Assembly: GCF_965227735.1 (NCBI RefSeq)
Contig: NZ_OZ245776.1
Coordinates: 3,596,001 to 3,660,000, forward strand
Length of the DNA: 64,000 nucleotides
Source of the DNA: Larkinella sp965227735
GTDB lineage: Bacteria; Bacteroidota; Bacteroidia; Cytophagales; Spirosomataceae
Reading direction: 5' to 3'
Both the position numbers and the translations under genes were made by a program. Below the pieces are notes generated by a model. It had not been told where the DNA came from. It saw only the letters and a list, made by a program, of their open reading frames with translations, and did no database searches. Shown piece after piece: positions 23,899 to 31,832 of the stretch. Numbering within the stretch: the first letter of the stretch is position 1; every line of letters starts with the position of its first letter.

Positions 23899-25344
23899 TC
23901 ACCGATTCAACGGGCTCCGGTCGTCGAACATGTTGCTGCCGCCGGCCCGGCGTTCAACTGAGGAGCCGATGGCAGGCAGTTGCGGTCCCTGATCGGCGGA
24001 AATGCGGGCCGTTCCGTTGCCAACAATCTGGGCCACGGCCGCATTCAGGTACTCTTCTTCCAAATTGCCCAATGGTTTTAAGTCCAACGGTTCGCTTTTT
24101 ATGATTGTTGGCGTAAAACCGGTCGAATAATCGGACTGATTCTGGGCGTTAAAAGACTTGAAGACAATGGGTTGCATTCCCCACTTGATTTTGCCGGTTT
24201 CGTCCGAGATCGTAATGGAACCCACATTCTTGCCGTAGGTGGTTTCGCCGATGGTGATAACCGGCATAAAAGGCTTCAAGCCATTGATGATCAATTCGCT
24301 GGCCGAAGCAGTTCCACCCGTTATCAGCACGAACACCCGCGACAGGTTGCCACCAATGTTTTGCGCCTTGGTCTGAAAACGGGTCGTTAACTGCGCCGTC
24401 TGGTTTTGACTCTGGAGTTCCGCCATCACATCCTTATTGTATTCCGTGCGGTAAAACGTTTTCGTGTTATCGACTCCTTTGGCAATCATACTCGCCAGTT
24501 TCACCGACGACGACACGTAACCGCCCGGATTGTAGCGCAAATCGAGCACCAGTTCATTGACACCCCGGGCCTTGAACTCGCTGAAAATCTGTTCCAGTTT
24601 CTGGTCATAAACGGGCGTACTACTTCCGTTCGGGCCGGGAATAAATTGATTATAGACCAGATAACCAATCCGTTTGGCCCCGATAATGTAAATCGAATCC
24701 AGCAGAACCGGATTTTGCTGAAACACTTCGGCGGTTACGGTTTTTACCGTTTGCGTATCCACAATTTTGCCGGCTTCTACTTTCGCCAGCCCATAGGCAA
24801 ATGTGGTTGGGTCATTCGCCAGCGAGGAATAATTACTGGTCGTCAGTTTCTGACCGTTGATCGTCGAAATAAAATCGCCCCGTTTCAGACCAGCTTTGTC
24901 GGCCGGAGAACCGGGCAAAACATACAACACTTTGATAATGACTTCCGTCGAACCTGCTGATCGCAGAAAATACTTGACCTCAAGACCCGTTGTTTTTTGT
25001 TCTCCACTCAACGAGGCTTTCAGATCGGCAGCACTCTCCTGAATCCACGAAAACCGGTCGCGCTCCGGGTTAGCCCGGTTGGTATAATCATACAAAAGTG
25101 AGTAGAAAAAAGCACTGGGACTCAGCGTGGTATCCGGACTGGCCGGAATTTTATCGTTCCAGTAATAAACCGTCTGCATGTTCTCCAGAATCCAGTTATT
25201 CACCGATTGATCGGCTTTTGCAGGAGTGCCACTCACCGGCGACTGCGGGGTAACCGAGGGGTCTTTCGTACAGCTTGTTAGCCAAATTCCGACCCCTACC
25301 GTTACGATCCAGGTACAAGATCGGGTGCTTAAAGAAAGCTTCAT
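23899..25344 (-). CDS. S41-family C-terminal processing protease, lipoprotein (481 aa)
   Basis: A periplasm-facing serine protease. The N-terminus is a lipoprotein signal (GIWLTSCTKD). Next come an N-terminal cap, a PDZ domain (about 135-185, with VLPGSPADKAGLKRGD) and the S41 catalytic domain. The catalytic Ser is in GGTASASELIINGL and the Lys about 26 residues later in TTYGKNVGSI, the Ser-Lys dyad of tail-specific proteases. The ATG at 25344 is used; the frame's upstream extension starts with TTG. Probably degrades or trims envelope proteins. Single gene, convergent with the cyclotransferase across a long hairpin. Confidence 0.92.
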   Translation of the reverse strand: MKLSLSTRSCTWIVTVGVGIWLTSCTKDPSVTPQSPVSGTPAKADQSVNNWILENMQTVYYWNDKIPASPDTTLSPSAFFYSLLYDYTNRANPERDRFSWIQESAADLKASLSGEQKTTGLEVKYFLRSAGSTEVIIKVLYVLPGSPADKAGLKRGDFISTINGQKLTTSNYSSLANDPTTFAYGLAKVEAGKIVDTQTVKTVTAEVFQQNPVLLDSIYIIGAKRIGYLVYNQFIPGPNGSSTPVYDQKLEQIFSEFKARGVNELVLDLRYNPGGYVSSSVKLASMIAKGVDNTKTFYRTEYNKDVMAELQSQNQTAQLTTRFQTKAQNIGGNLSRVFVLITGGTASASELIINGLKPFMPVITIGETTYGKNVGSITISDETGKIKWGMQPIVFKSFNAQNQSDYSTGFTPTIIKSEPLDLKPLGNLEEEYLNAAVAQIVGNGTARISADQGPQLPAIGSSVERRAGGSNMFDDRSPLNR

Positions 25345-25559
25345 CAAGTTGTCTGTTGATAGTTCTTAAACCGTTATTCTAACGCACTATTGGTCGCTAT
25401 ATTTTAAGAGGTTGCCAGACTGATTGTCCGGACAAACACCTCAATTAATTGTATTTAAGCCAGCAATAACGCCCAAAATAGTAGTTAAACTATAACATTA
25501 TCAAGTAAAGAAGCCTTTAATAAGGGTATTTTCTTCCAAAGAAAACCGCTAAAACGACT

Positions 25560-25609
25560 TGTGCGCTTCGGGCCTCGCTATCAATTTATGCGAAAGACCG
25601 AAGCGCACA
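25560..25609 (-). terminator. Inverted repeat downstream of the 218-aa gene
   Basis: The arms TGTGCGCTTCGG (25560-25571) and CCGAAGCGCACA (25598-25609) pair perfectly over 12 bp with a 26-nt loop. On the minus strand they are followed by a loosely T-rich stretch. A probable terminator in an otherwise featureless spacer (25345-25626). Confidence 0.5.
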
Positions 25610-25626
25610 GGCTGCTGTAATCGACC

Positions 25627-26283
25627 TTATTTCTCTTTCTTACCCCAGCTCACTTTGAATTTTCCCTCTGTGATTGAGATTTCACCGCTGCCTTCGGTGC
25701 GTTTGGTGTTGTCGTGGTCGTGCGGACCCGACTTGGTCAACATACCGCCACCGGCCGCCGTGATGGCTTTGTCTTCCAGGTTCTGCCGGATTCCAAAACC
25801 GGAAATGGTAGCCAGGGCCCGTTTTTTATACGTCACTTCTTTTAAGGTGGCCTCAAACGTGCCTTCAATGCTGTTATCCGTCACACTCGTGATCGTCACC
25901 GTCCCTTTCCACGACTCCCCATCGCGGAACGCGTGACCCAATCCTTTCGCTTCCTCGGTGTAATCGACCAGCGCCCAAATCACGTTGCCGTTCGATTCCT
26001 TGTATTTCTTTTCCATCTCCCGGTCGTTTTCTGCAATAACCGGATAGGTGCCCGGTTTTAGTTGGTCGACATACACAAAACGAATCCAGGTTTGCACATC
26101 CGGACTCACGTTCATCCCGGCAATGGCGAGGTATTTAACCCCGGTAAAGGGCAGATTGAGCCGCTGGGCTTTGGCTTGCCACTCTTTCCCGTTAATTTTG
26201 GCAGAAACGACATTCTCCGGCGTCTGTGCATATGTCAGTACGCTCCAGCCGAAGGCTACGATAAGGGCGAAAATCTTTTTCAT
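25627..26283 (-). CDS. Secreted protein of unknown function (218 aa)
   Basis: A Sec signal peptide (MKKIFALIVAFGWSVLTYAQ) is followed by a beta-rich mature domain that opens with VVSAKINGKEWQAKAQRL, a phrase common in small Bacteroidota exported beta-sandwich proteins. The C-terminal part holds a Gly/His-rich loop (GGGMLTKSGPHDHDN) that might bind a metal. No catalytic motif is recognised. Single gene on its own. Confidence 0.7.
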   Translation of the reverse strand: MKKIFALIVAFGWSVLTYAQTPENVVSAKINGKEWQAKAQRLNLPFTGVKYLAIAGMNVSPDVQTWIRFVYVDQLKPGTYPVIAENDREMEKKYKESNGNVIWALVDYTEEAKGLGHAFRDGESWKGTVTITSVTDNSIEGTFEATLKEVTYKKRALATISGFGIRQNLEDKAITAAGGGMLTKSGPHDHDNTKRTEGSGEISITEGKFKVSWGKKEK

Positions 26284-26458
26284 AAAGTATTCTGTTCGTT
26301 GTTGTTAGCAGGATTTCGGAACAAACATACGTGAATCAGCACCAATCCGGTTACCATTCACGAAAAGCCGTTTACAAAAATAAACTACCTTGCCGGTTCT
26401 GGTTTTCAAAACCGGTCTGTATTGCTATTAAATCCTGTTAAAACCGCTCTTTTCCCGT

Positions 26459-27496
26459 ATGAAACTGCTTTTGTTCCTGCTGCTTCCTTCCCTTGTTTTT
26501 GCGCAATGGCAACCCCAAACCAGCGGCACCGACGCCAACTTTCGGGCCGTCAGCGCGGTGAGCCGGAAAGTGGTCTGGGTGGGTGGCAGCAAAGGCACCT
26601 TCGTCCACACGGCCAACGGCGGAAAAACCTGGAAAACCGGAACCGTGCCTGGGGCCGAAAGCTGCGATTTCCGGGATGTTCAGGCTTTCAGTGCCAAAGA
26701 AGCGATTCTAATGGCCGCGGGGCCCGCCGAAAAAGGCCAGGCACGATTGTATCGCACCAACGACGGCGGCAAAAACTGGAAGCTCATTTACCAGACCAAA
26801 CAGCCCGGTGTTTTTTTCGACTCGATGGATTTCTGGAATCGTTGGGAAGGCATGGTGTTCAGCGATCCGGTTAATGGAACCTGGTATGTGATGACCACGA
26901 CGAACGGTGGCAAAAACTGGAAGCGGGTTCCGGCGGAAAACCTGCCCCTCCTTCCCACGGGTGAAGCCGCCTTTGCCGCCAGCGGAACCAGCCTGATCAC
27001 GCGGGGTTATAAATGGCGAATGAATAGTTACCAGCGGGCCTGGATTGCGTCGGGGGGCGTTGGCAACGGGCGATTATATACGGCGGCAACGCCCGAGTCG
27101 ACCTGGCAAATGATCGAAACGCCCATTCCGGCGGGTCCAACGGCCGGCATCTTTGGGCTTTGGTTCGACGCGCAGGGCCAGAACGGCATGGCCGTCGGGG
27201 GCGATTACAAAAATGAAAAAGGCGTCTGGCAGAACGTGGCCGTCACCACCGATGGCGGTAAAACCTGGAAAGCCGGCACTCCCACCGACCCGCCGGGGCT
27301 GAAAGAAGCCGTCGGGCGGTTGTCGGGCAAGCGTTTCATCGCGGTGGGGCCATCGGGAACGGGTTACACCGACGATTTCGGTAAAACCTGGACCAAAATT
27401 GACGATTCGGCTTTCCATTCCATTGACTGTTCGGGCGGGCAATGCTGGGCGGTGGGAGCCAAAGGAACGATTGCGGTGATCAGAGAGGTGAAGTAG
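26459..27496 (+). CDS. Exported YCF48/BNR-repeat beta-propeller protein (345 aa)
   Basis: A signal peptide (MKLLLFLLLPSLVFAQ) precedes a propeller made of Asp-box/BNR-like repeats. GGKTWKTG, GGKNWKLI, GGKNWKRV, GGKTWKAG and FGKTWTKI recur at regular spacing, each ending a blade. This matches the photosystem-assembly YCF48-like and sialidase-like propellers that Bacteroidota annotate as oxidoreductase or glycosyl hydrolase. No sialidase active-site arginine triad is apparent, so a binding or structural role is more likely. Single gene. Confidence 0.82.
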   Translation: MKLLLFLLLPSLVFAQWQPQTSGTDANFRAVSAVSRKVVWVGGSKGTFVHTANGGKTWKTGTVPGAESCDFRDVQAFSAKEAILMAAGPAEKGQARLYRTNDGGKNWKLIYQTKQPGVFFDSMDFWNRWEGMVFSDPVNGTWYVMTTTNGGKNWKRVPAENLPLLPTGEAAFAASGTSLITRGYKWRMNSYQRAWIASGGVGNGRLYTAATPESTWQMIETPIPAGPTAGIFGLWFDAQGQNGMAVGGDYKNEKGVWQNVAVTTDGGKTWKAGTPTDPPGLKEAVGRLSGKRFIAVGPSGTGYTDDFGKTWTKIDDSAFHSIDCSGGQCWAVGAKGTIAVIREVK

Positions 27497-27556
27497 CGGT
27501 TTTGTGCGCTCTTTGTCGTCCGGTTTTATCCCAATTTTATCTTCATTTCTTCAATA

Positions 27557-27594
27557 GTATGCTTGCATAATACCTCGTCTATATAGTAGCTTTA
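27557..27594 (+). promoter_or_regulatory. marR promoter with MarR-type operator
   Basis: GTATGCTTGCATAA (27557-27570) is a near-perfect inverted repeat, GTATGC-N2-GCATAC with one mismatch. Its central TTG (27563-27565) lies 21 nt before TAGCTTTA (27587-27594), a near match to the Bacteroidota TAnnTTTG box. The same operator flanks the fadE promoter, suggesting autoregulation of marR. Confidence 0.75.
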
Positions 27595-27630
27595 CAGTTG
27601 ATGGCCCCTAACGAGCAACGAGAACTGAAG

Positions 27631-28107
27631 ATGAAGAAAGAGAAAACCGTCGATTATCACATTAAAACGGGTTGGCACGCAATTTCGCGGATGTACAATG
27701 CCTACGCAATCCGCTACGATATGACGATGGCGATCGGCTATGTGTTGCTAAACATCGACACTGAACAAGGCACGCCCGCTACCAAAATCGGGCCGTTGCT
27801 GGGCATGGAGCCGCGCAGCCTCGTCCGGATGCTGAAAAGCCTGGAAGAACGCGGCTGGATTCGGCGGGTCATCGACGAAAACGACAAACGGTTTGTTCGT
27901 ATCGTGCTGACGGATGCCGGAAAAGAGAAACGCGAAGTAGCCCGGGAAGGCGTCATCCAGTTCAATAACCTGATTCGGGACAATATTCCGCTGGAAAAAC
28001 TGGTGATTTTCTTCGACGTCATGAAGGACATCAACCGGCTGGTCGAGGATGAAAATGCCAAAATGAAAACGAGTGGGATCGTCCTAAACTCGGATTACGC
28101 AGATTAA
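27631..28107 (+). CDS. MarR-family regulator of the beta-oxidation genes (158 aa)
   Basis: A winged-helix MarR-type DNA-binding protein. The recognition region TPATKIGPLLGMEPRSLVRM and the wing VIDENDKRFVRIVLTDAGKE are clear. I chose the ATG at 27631 (MKKEKTVDY), because the predicted transcription start lies at about 27601, which would leave the upstream ATG leaderless. It precedes the fadN homologue by 104 nt and is probably co-transcribed. The operator GTATGC-N2-GCATAC at its own promoter and twice at the fadE promoter makes it the likely repressor of fatty-acid degradation, released by an acyl-CoA-type ligand as in other fatty-acid regulators. The ligand is inference. Confidence 0.88.
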   Translation: MKKEKTVDYHIKTGWHAISRMYNAYAIRYDMTMAIGYVLLNIDTEQGTPATKIGPLLGMEPRSLVRMLKSLEERGWIRRVIDENDKRFVRIVLTDAGKEKREVAREGVIQFNNLIRDNIPLEKLVIFFDVMKDINRLVEDENAKMKTSGIVLNSDYAD

Positions 28108-28193
28108 AGGATTAGCAGGATATAAAAGACGTCAAATGATTGATAGGGGAATCCCAGTTAATCCTTTCATCTGCGTGATCCGAGTTCAGGACG
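28080..28193. repeat. Imperfect long inverted repeat between marR and fadN
   Basis: 28080-28114 and 28159-28193 are inverted copies matching at about 32 of 35 positions, containing the word ACGCAGATTAAAGG. The left arm includes the marR stop codon (28105-28107). It may attenuate or terminate transcription between marR and fadN, or be a dispersed repeat. Confidence 0.75.
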
Positions 28194-28211
28194 GTTCAGA
28201 CTTACAAAACC

Positions 28212-30665
28212 ATGCAAACAACCCTTTCAAAACCACAATCTGAAGGCCGGACGCCGACTACCAAAAACCGCAGCATTCGCCGGGTAGCCGTTCTGGGCTC
28301 CGGCATTATGGGCTCGCGCATTGCCGCTCACTTTGCCAATATCGGCGTCGATGTGCTGCTGCTCGACATCGCTCCCAGCGCGCTGACACCCGCCGAGGAA
28401 GCCAAAGGACTGACGCTCGACAAACCCGCCGTTCGCAACCGGATTGTGAACGATGCGTTTCAGAATCTGCTGAAAGCCAGCCCGGCCGCACTCTACAGTC
28501 CGAAATTTGCCCAACGAATTACGCTGGGGAATTTCGATGATAATCTGCCAGAAATCGGCAAATACGACTGGATTATGGAAGTGGTTGTCGAACGGCTGGA
28601 CATTAAAAAATCGCTATACGAGCGCGTCGAGCAATACCGTAAACCGGGCACGCTGATCACCTCGAACACTTCCGGGATTCCGATGTACCTGCTGACCGAA
28701 GGCCGGAGCGAGGATTTCCGGCGGCATTTCTGCGGAACCCACTTCTTCAATCCGCCCCGGTATCTGCGCCTGCTCGAGATCATTCCCGGCCCCGACACCG
28801 ACCCGGCCATCATCGATTTTCTGATGAAATACGGCGATTTGTATCTGGGGAAAACCACGGTTTTGTGCAAAGACACCCCCGCGTTCATTGCCAACCGTTT
28901 GGGCATCTATGCCATGATCCAGACCATTCGCGTGGCCGAAGAAATGGGGCTGACGGTGGAGGAAGTCGACAAACTGACCGGCCCGGTGGTGGGTCGCCCG
29001 AAATCGGGAACATTCCGGCTCTCGGATGTCGTCGGTCTGGACACGACGGCGAATGTCGCCAACAACCTGCTGAACGTGCTGACCAACGACGAGTCGAAAG
29101 ACACCTTCCAGTTGCCGCCCGTCATGCAGAAACTGATGGAAAACAAGTGGCTGGGCGACAAAACCGGGCAGGGATTTTACAAGAAAATCAAGGACGAAAA
29201 GGGTCAGTCGGTCATTCTGGCGCTCGACCCGAAAACGTTCGAGTATAAACCGTCGCAGAAGGTCAAATTCGCGACGCTGGAAGGCACCAAAAGCATCGAC
29301 AATCTCAAGAAGCGGTTTTCGGTTCTGCTGGCCGGTCAGGACAAGGCCGGGGAGTTTTACCGCAAAACCTTCGCCGATCAGTTCCGGTACGCCAGTCTCC
29401 GCATTCCCGAAATCGCCGACGAACTCTACCGCATCGATGCCGCCATTACCGCCGGTTTTGGCTGGCAACTCGGCCTGTTCGAAACCTGGGACGCTATCGG
29501 CATTCGCCAGGGAATCGAATTGATCGAGTCGCAGGGGTCAAAACCGGCACAGTGGGTCTACGATTTGCTCGATGCCGGTTTTGATAGTTTCTACAAAGTG
29601 GAAGGCGGGGTCCGGAAATACTACGACATTCCGACGAAAAGTTACAAAGCCATTCCGGGAACGGAGCAGTTCATTTTGCTGGAAAGTTTGACGAACAATG
29701 TGGTTTGGAAAAACGCCGGGTCGGTCATCTACGATCTGGGCGACGGGATTCTGAACCTGGAATTTCGCAGCAAAATGAACACGATGGGGGCCGAAGTGAT
29801 CGAAGGCATCCACAAAGCCATTAGCCTGGCGGAGAAAGATTTTCGCGGTTTGGTGATCGGCAACGACTCGTCGGAGGCTTATTCGGCAGGGGCCAATCTG
29901 GCGACACTGTTCATGTTTGCCATTGAGCAGGAGTTTGACGAGATCAACCTCATGATTGCGCAGTTCCAGCAGACGATGATGCGGGCGCGGTATTCGTCCA
30001 TTCCGGTCGTGGGCGCTCCCCACTCCCTCGCCCTCGGCGGGGGTTGCGAACTGAACCTGCACGTCGACCGGGTGGTGGCCCATTCCGAGCTGTACATGGG
30101 TCTGGTGGAAGTGGGCGTCGGCCTGATTCCGGCGGGGGGCGGTACCAAAGAAATGGCCGCCCGCGCCAGCGATCTTTACCAAACAGGTGACCCCGAACTG
30201 AACATCCTGCAAAGCATGTTCATGAACATCGCCACCGCCAAAGTCTCGACTTCGGCGCAGGAAGCCCGCGAAATGAATTACCTGCTGCCCTCAGCGCAAA
30301 TCGTGCTGAACCGCAGCCGCCTGATTGCCGAAGCCAAGCAGGTCGCCATCGAACTTGCCGAAAACGGTTATACACAACCCAAACCGCGCAAAGACATCAA
30401 GGTACAGGGCAAAACCGGTATTGCGCTGTTCAAAGCCGGGATTACTTCCATGCGGATGGGCCGCTACATTTCCGACCACGACCAGAAGATTGCGGAAAAA
30501 CTGGCGTATGTCATTTGCGGTGGTGATCTGAGTTCTCCGCAAAATGTATCCGAACAATATCTGATTGATCTGGAACGCGAAGCTTTTCTTTCGTTAACCG
30601 GTGAGAAAAAGACGCTGGAACGGATTCAGGGGTTATTGAATGGGGGGAAGCCGCCGAGGAACTAA
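28212..30665 (+). CDS. fadN: 3-hydroxyacyl-CoA dehydrogenase / enoyl-CoA hydratase, FadN type (817 aa)
   Basis: A bifunctional beta-oxidation enzyme. The N-terminal half is an NAD-dependent 3-hydroxyacyl-CoA dehydrogenase (VLGSGIMGSRIAAHFAN Rossmann motif at about 33, catalytic His in HFFNPPRYL). The C-terminal half (from about 550) is a crotonase/enoyl-CoA hydratase with the oxyanion-hole segments AYSAGANL and LALGGGCELNL and a catalytic-glutamate region VEVGVGLIPAGGG. The domain order (dehydrogenase first) and length match Bacillus FadN rather than proteobacterial FadB. It acts with FadA and FadE, encoded downstream, in successive hydration, oxidation and thiolysis steps. The ATG at 28212 is the first codon after the inverted repeat. 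Confidence 0.92.
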   Translation: MQTTLSKPQSEGRTPTTKNRSIRRVAVLGSGIMGSRIAAHFANIGVDVLLLDIAPSALTPAEEAKGLTLDKPAVRNRIVNDAFQNLLKASPAALYSPKFAQRITLGNFDDNLPEIGKYDWIMEVVVERLDIKKSLYERVEQYRKPGTLITSNTSGIPMYLLTEGRSEDFRRHFCGTHFFNPPRYLRLLEIIPGPDTDPAIIDFLMKYGDLYLGKTTVLCKDTPAFIANRLGIYAMIQTIRVAEEMGLTVEEVDKLTGPVVGRPKSGTFRLSDVVGLDTTANVANNLLNVLTNDESKDTFQLPPVMQKLMENKWLGDKTGQGFYKKIKDEKGQSVILALDPKTFEYKPSQKVKFATLEGTKSIDNLKKRFSVLLAGQDKAGEFYRKTFADQFRYASLRIPEIADELYRIDAAITAGFGWQLGLFETWDAIGIRQGIELIESQGSKPAQWVYDLLDAGFDSFYKVEGGVRKYYDIPTKSYKAIPGTEQFILLESLTNNVVWKNAGSVIYDLGDGILNLEFRSKMNTMGAEVIEGIHKAISLAEKDFRGLVIGNDSSEAYSAGANLATLFMFAIEQEFDEINLMIAQFQQTMMRARYSSIPVVGAPHSLALGGGCELNLHVDRVVAHSELYMGLVEVGVGLIPAGGGTKEMAARASDLYQTGDPELNILQSMFMNIATAKVSTSAQEAREMNYLLPSAQIVLNRSRLIAEAKQVAIELAENGYTQPKPRKDIKVQGKTGIALFKAGITSMRMGRYISDHDQKIAEKLAYVICGGDLSSPQNVSEQYLIDLEREAFLSLTGEKKTLERIQGLLNGGKPPRN

Positions 30666-30754
30666 ATTAACGCGAACTATGAGATTTAGTGATTCGTTTT
30701 GCTACAAACATCAGTCCGCTACGCGGCCAATAATCCCATAGTTCGCGTTAAATT
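30664..30754. repeat. Inverted repeat after fadN
   Basis: 30664-30686 and 30732-30754 pair at 21 of 23 positions (core TAACGCGAACTATG). The left arm begins at the fadN stop. It separates fadN from the toxin-antitoxin remnants and may be a terminator or dispersed repeat. Confidence 0.75.
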
Positions 30755-30774
30755 ATATACGAATTCGAACAGAG

Positions 30775-30972
30775 TTGACTCAAAATTATGAACTGCTTTT
30801 ACGCAATATGCCTTTGAAAAAAGGGAAGAAAGTGGCGCTAATCATTTTGGAAGACGAGTCGGAGGAGATAAACTCGAACGAAAACCGGTTTCCACTTCGG
30901 GGAAAACCGTTACGTTATGACGACCCTTTGGGATCGGCAACAGAAACTTCTGACTGGAGTGCTAATCAATAA
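30775..30972 (+). CDS. Putative orphan antitoxin-like protein, start uncertain (about 65 aa)
   Basis: Contains MPLKKGKKVALIILEDES, resembling the AbrB-like or DUF2281-type antitoxin core, and ends PLRGKPLRYDDPLGSA, a tail typical of such antitoxins. The first available start is a TTG at 30775; the first ATG (30808) would remove part of the domain, so the true start may be non-canonical or lost. No cognate toxin gene follows. Probably a remnant of a VapBC-like module. Confidence 0.5.
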   Translation: MTQNYELLLRNMPLKKGKKVALIILEDESEEINSNENRFPLRGKPLRYDDPLGSATETSDWSANQ

Positions 30973-30979
30973 ACTCAGT

Positions 30980-31189
30980 ATGAAAACGCAATTCATCACC
31001 GACGAGAAAGGCAACAAAACAGGTGTTATTTTATCTACTAAGGATTATGAAAGGTTAATGGACGAAGTAGATGAAGCACACACCGCTCGAATATATGATA
31101 AAGCAAAATCCAAAAAGCTCACGTTTCGTCCGTTTGACGAAGCTTTAAAGAACATTGAGCAAAAAAGATCTAAACGTAAAAGTATATGA
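30980..31189 (+). CDS. RelB-like antitoxin lacking its toxin (69 aa)
   Basis: Begins MKTQFITDEKGNKTGVILST followed by KDYERLMDEVDE, the start of the Bacteroidota/cyanobacterial antitoxins that accompany RelE-type toxins. It ends in a basic tail overlapping the next ATG by 4 nt. A RelE toxin gene would be expected directly after it but is absent; a different reading frame across the junction (about 31163-31200) reads LNVKVYERSAS, which resembles the beginning of a RelE protein, so the toxin may have been deleted when the next module arrived. Confidence 0.65.
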   Translation: MKTQFITDEKGNKTGVILSTKDYERLMDEVDEAHTARIYDKAKSKKLTFRPFDEALKNIEQKRSKRKSI

Positions 31190-31422
31190 ACGTTCAGCAA
31201 GCAACTTCAGCCACTACCCAAACCGTCACCGTCGAGCTTTACAACGAACACGCCTTGAGCCTTCTTAAAGACCTGGAGCGTATGAATGTTCTGAAAGTGG
31301 TTGAAAAAACGGCTTCCGGAACGGGAATCAGCCGATTGCGGGGGGGCATTTCAAAAGAAACTGCGGATAAACTCCATCAACAACTGAACGAAATGCGCGA
31401 CGAATGGCAGCGGGATATTTAA
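31186..31422 (+). CDS. VapB-type antitoxin (78 aa)
   Basis: A small protein with an N-terminal strand/helix (VTVELYNEHALSLLKDLERM) and a C-terminal helix (ADKLHQQLNEMRDEWQRDI), the arrangement of Bacteroidota antitoxins paired with PIN-domain toxins. It overlaps the preceding ORF by 4 nt and the PIN gene by 19 nt, showing translational coupling with the toxin. It would neutralise the downstream nuclease and repress the module. Confidence 0.75.
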   Translation: MNVQQATSATTQTVTVELYNEHALSLLKDLERMNVLKVVEKTASGTGISRLRGGISKETADKLHQQLNEMRDEWQRDI

Positions 31423-31802
31423 GTGACACGAACACCCTCATCGATTATTTATCGGAGAAATATCCAACTCAGGCTTTGGAATGGCTCGACGGGATTTACG
31501 AAACCGAAGCCGCTATTTCGGTTATTAATCAGATTGAAGCCTTGGGTTTTAACTTCGAGAATCCGGAAGAAGAGCAAAAATGCTTACAATTTGTCGATGC
31601 GTCAGTGATTTATCCGCTGGATGACGAAGTAGTTAGCCGAACCATTCAGTTGAGGAAGCAAGTCAAAATCAAACTACCTGACGCTATTGTTGCGGCTACG
31701 GCACTAGTCCATGATTTGCAACTCATCAGTCGCAATACCGCTGATTTTAACAAAATATCGGGGTTAGTTGTCATTAACCCATATGAATTACCTCAAAGTT
31801 AA
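31404..31802 (+). CDS. PIN-domain ribonuclease toxin, VapC-like (132 aa)
   Basis: A complete PIN domain with the four acidic residues in the expected order: Asp in LSDTNTLIDYL, Glu in NQIEALGF, Asp in KLPDAIVAAT and Asp in NTADFNKI. Such toxins cut tRNA or rRNA when unbound by antitoxin. It overlaps the VapB gene by 19 nt and is followed 30 nt later by fadA. With the three ORFs before it, this is a cluster of one intact and at least two broken addiction modules placed inside the fad locus. Confidence 0.85.
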   Translation: MAAGYLSDTNTLIDYLSEKYPTQALEWLDGIYETEAAISVINQIEALGFNFENPEEEQKCLQFVDASVIYPLDDEVVSRTIQLRKQVKIKLPDAIVAATALVHDLQLISRNTADFNKISGLVVINPYELPQS

Positions 31803-31832
31803 ATTCAACAAAACCAGAACCCAACAACCAAA

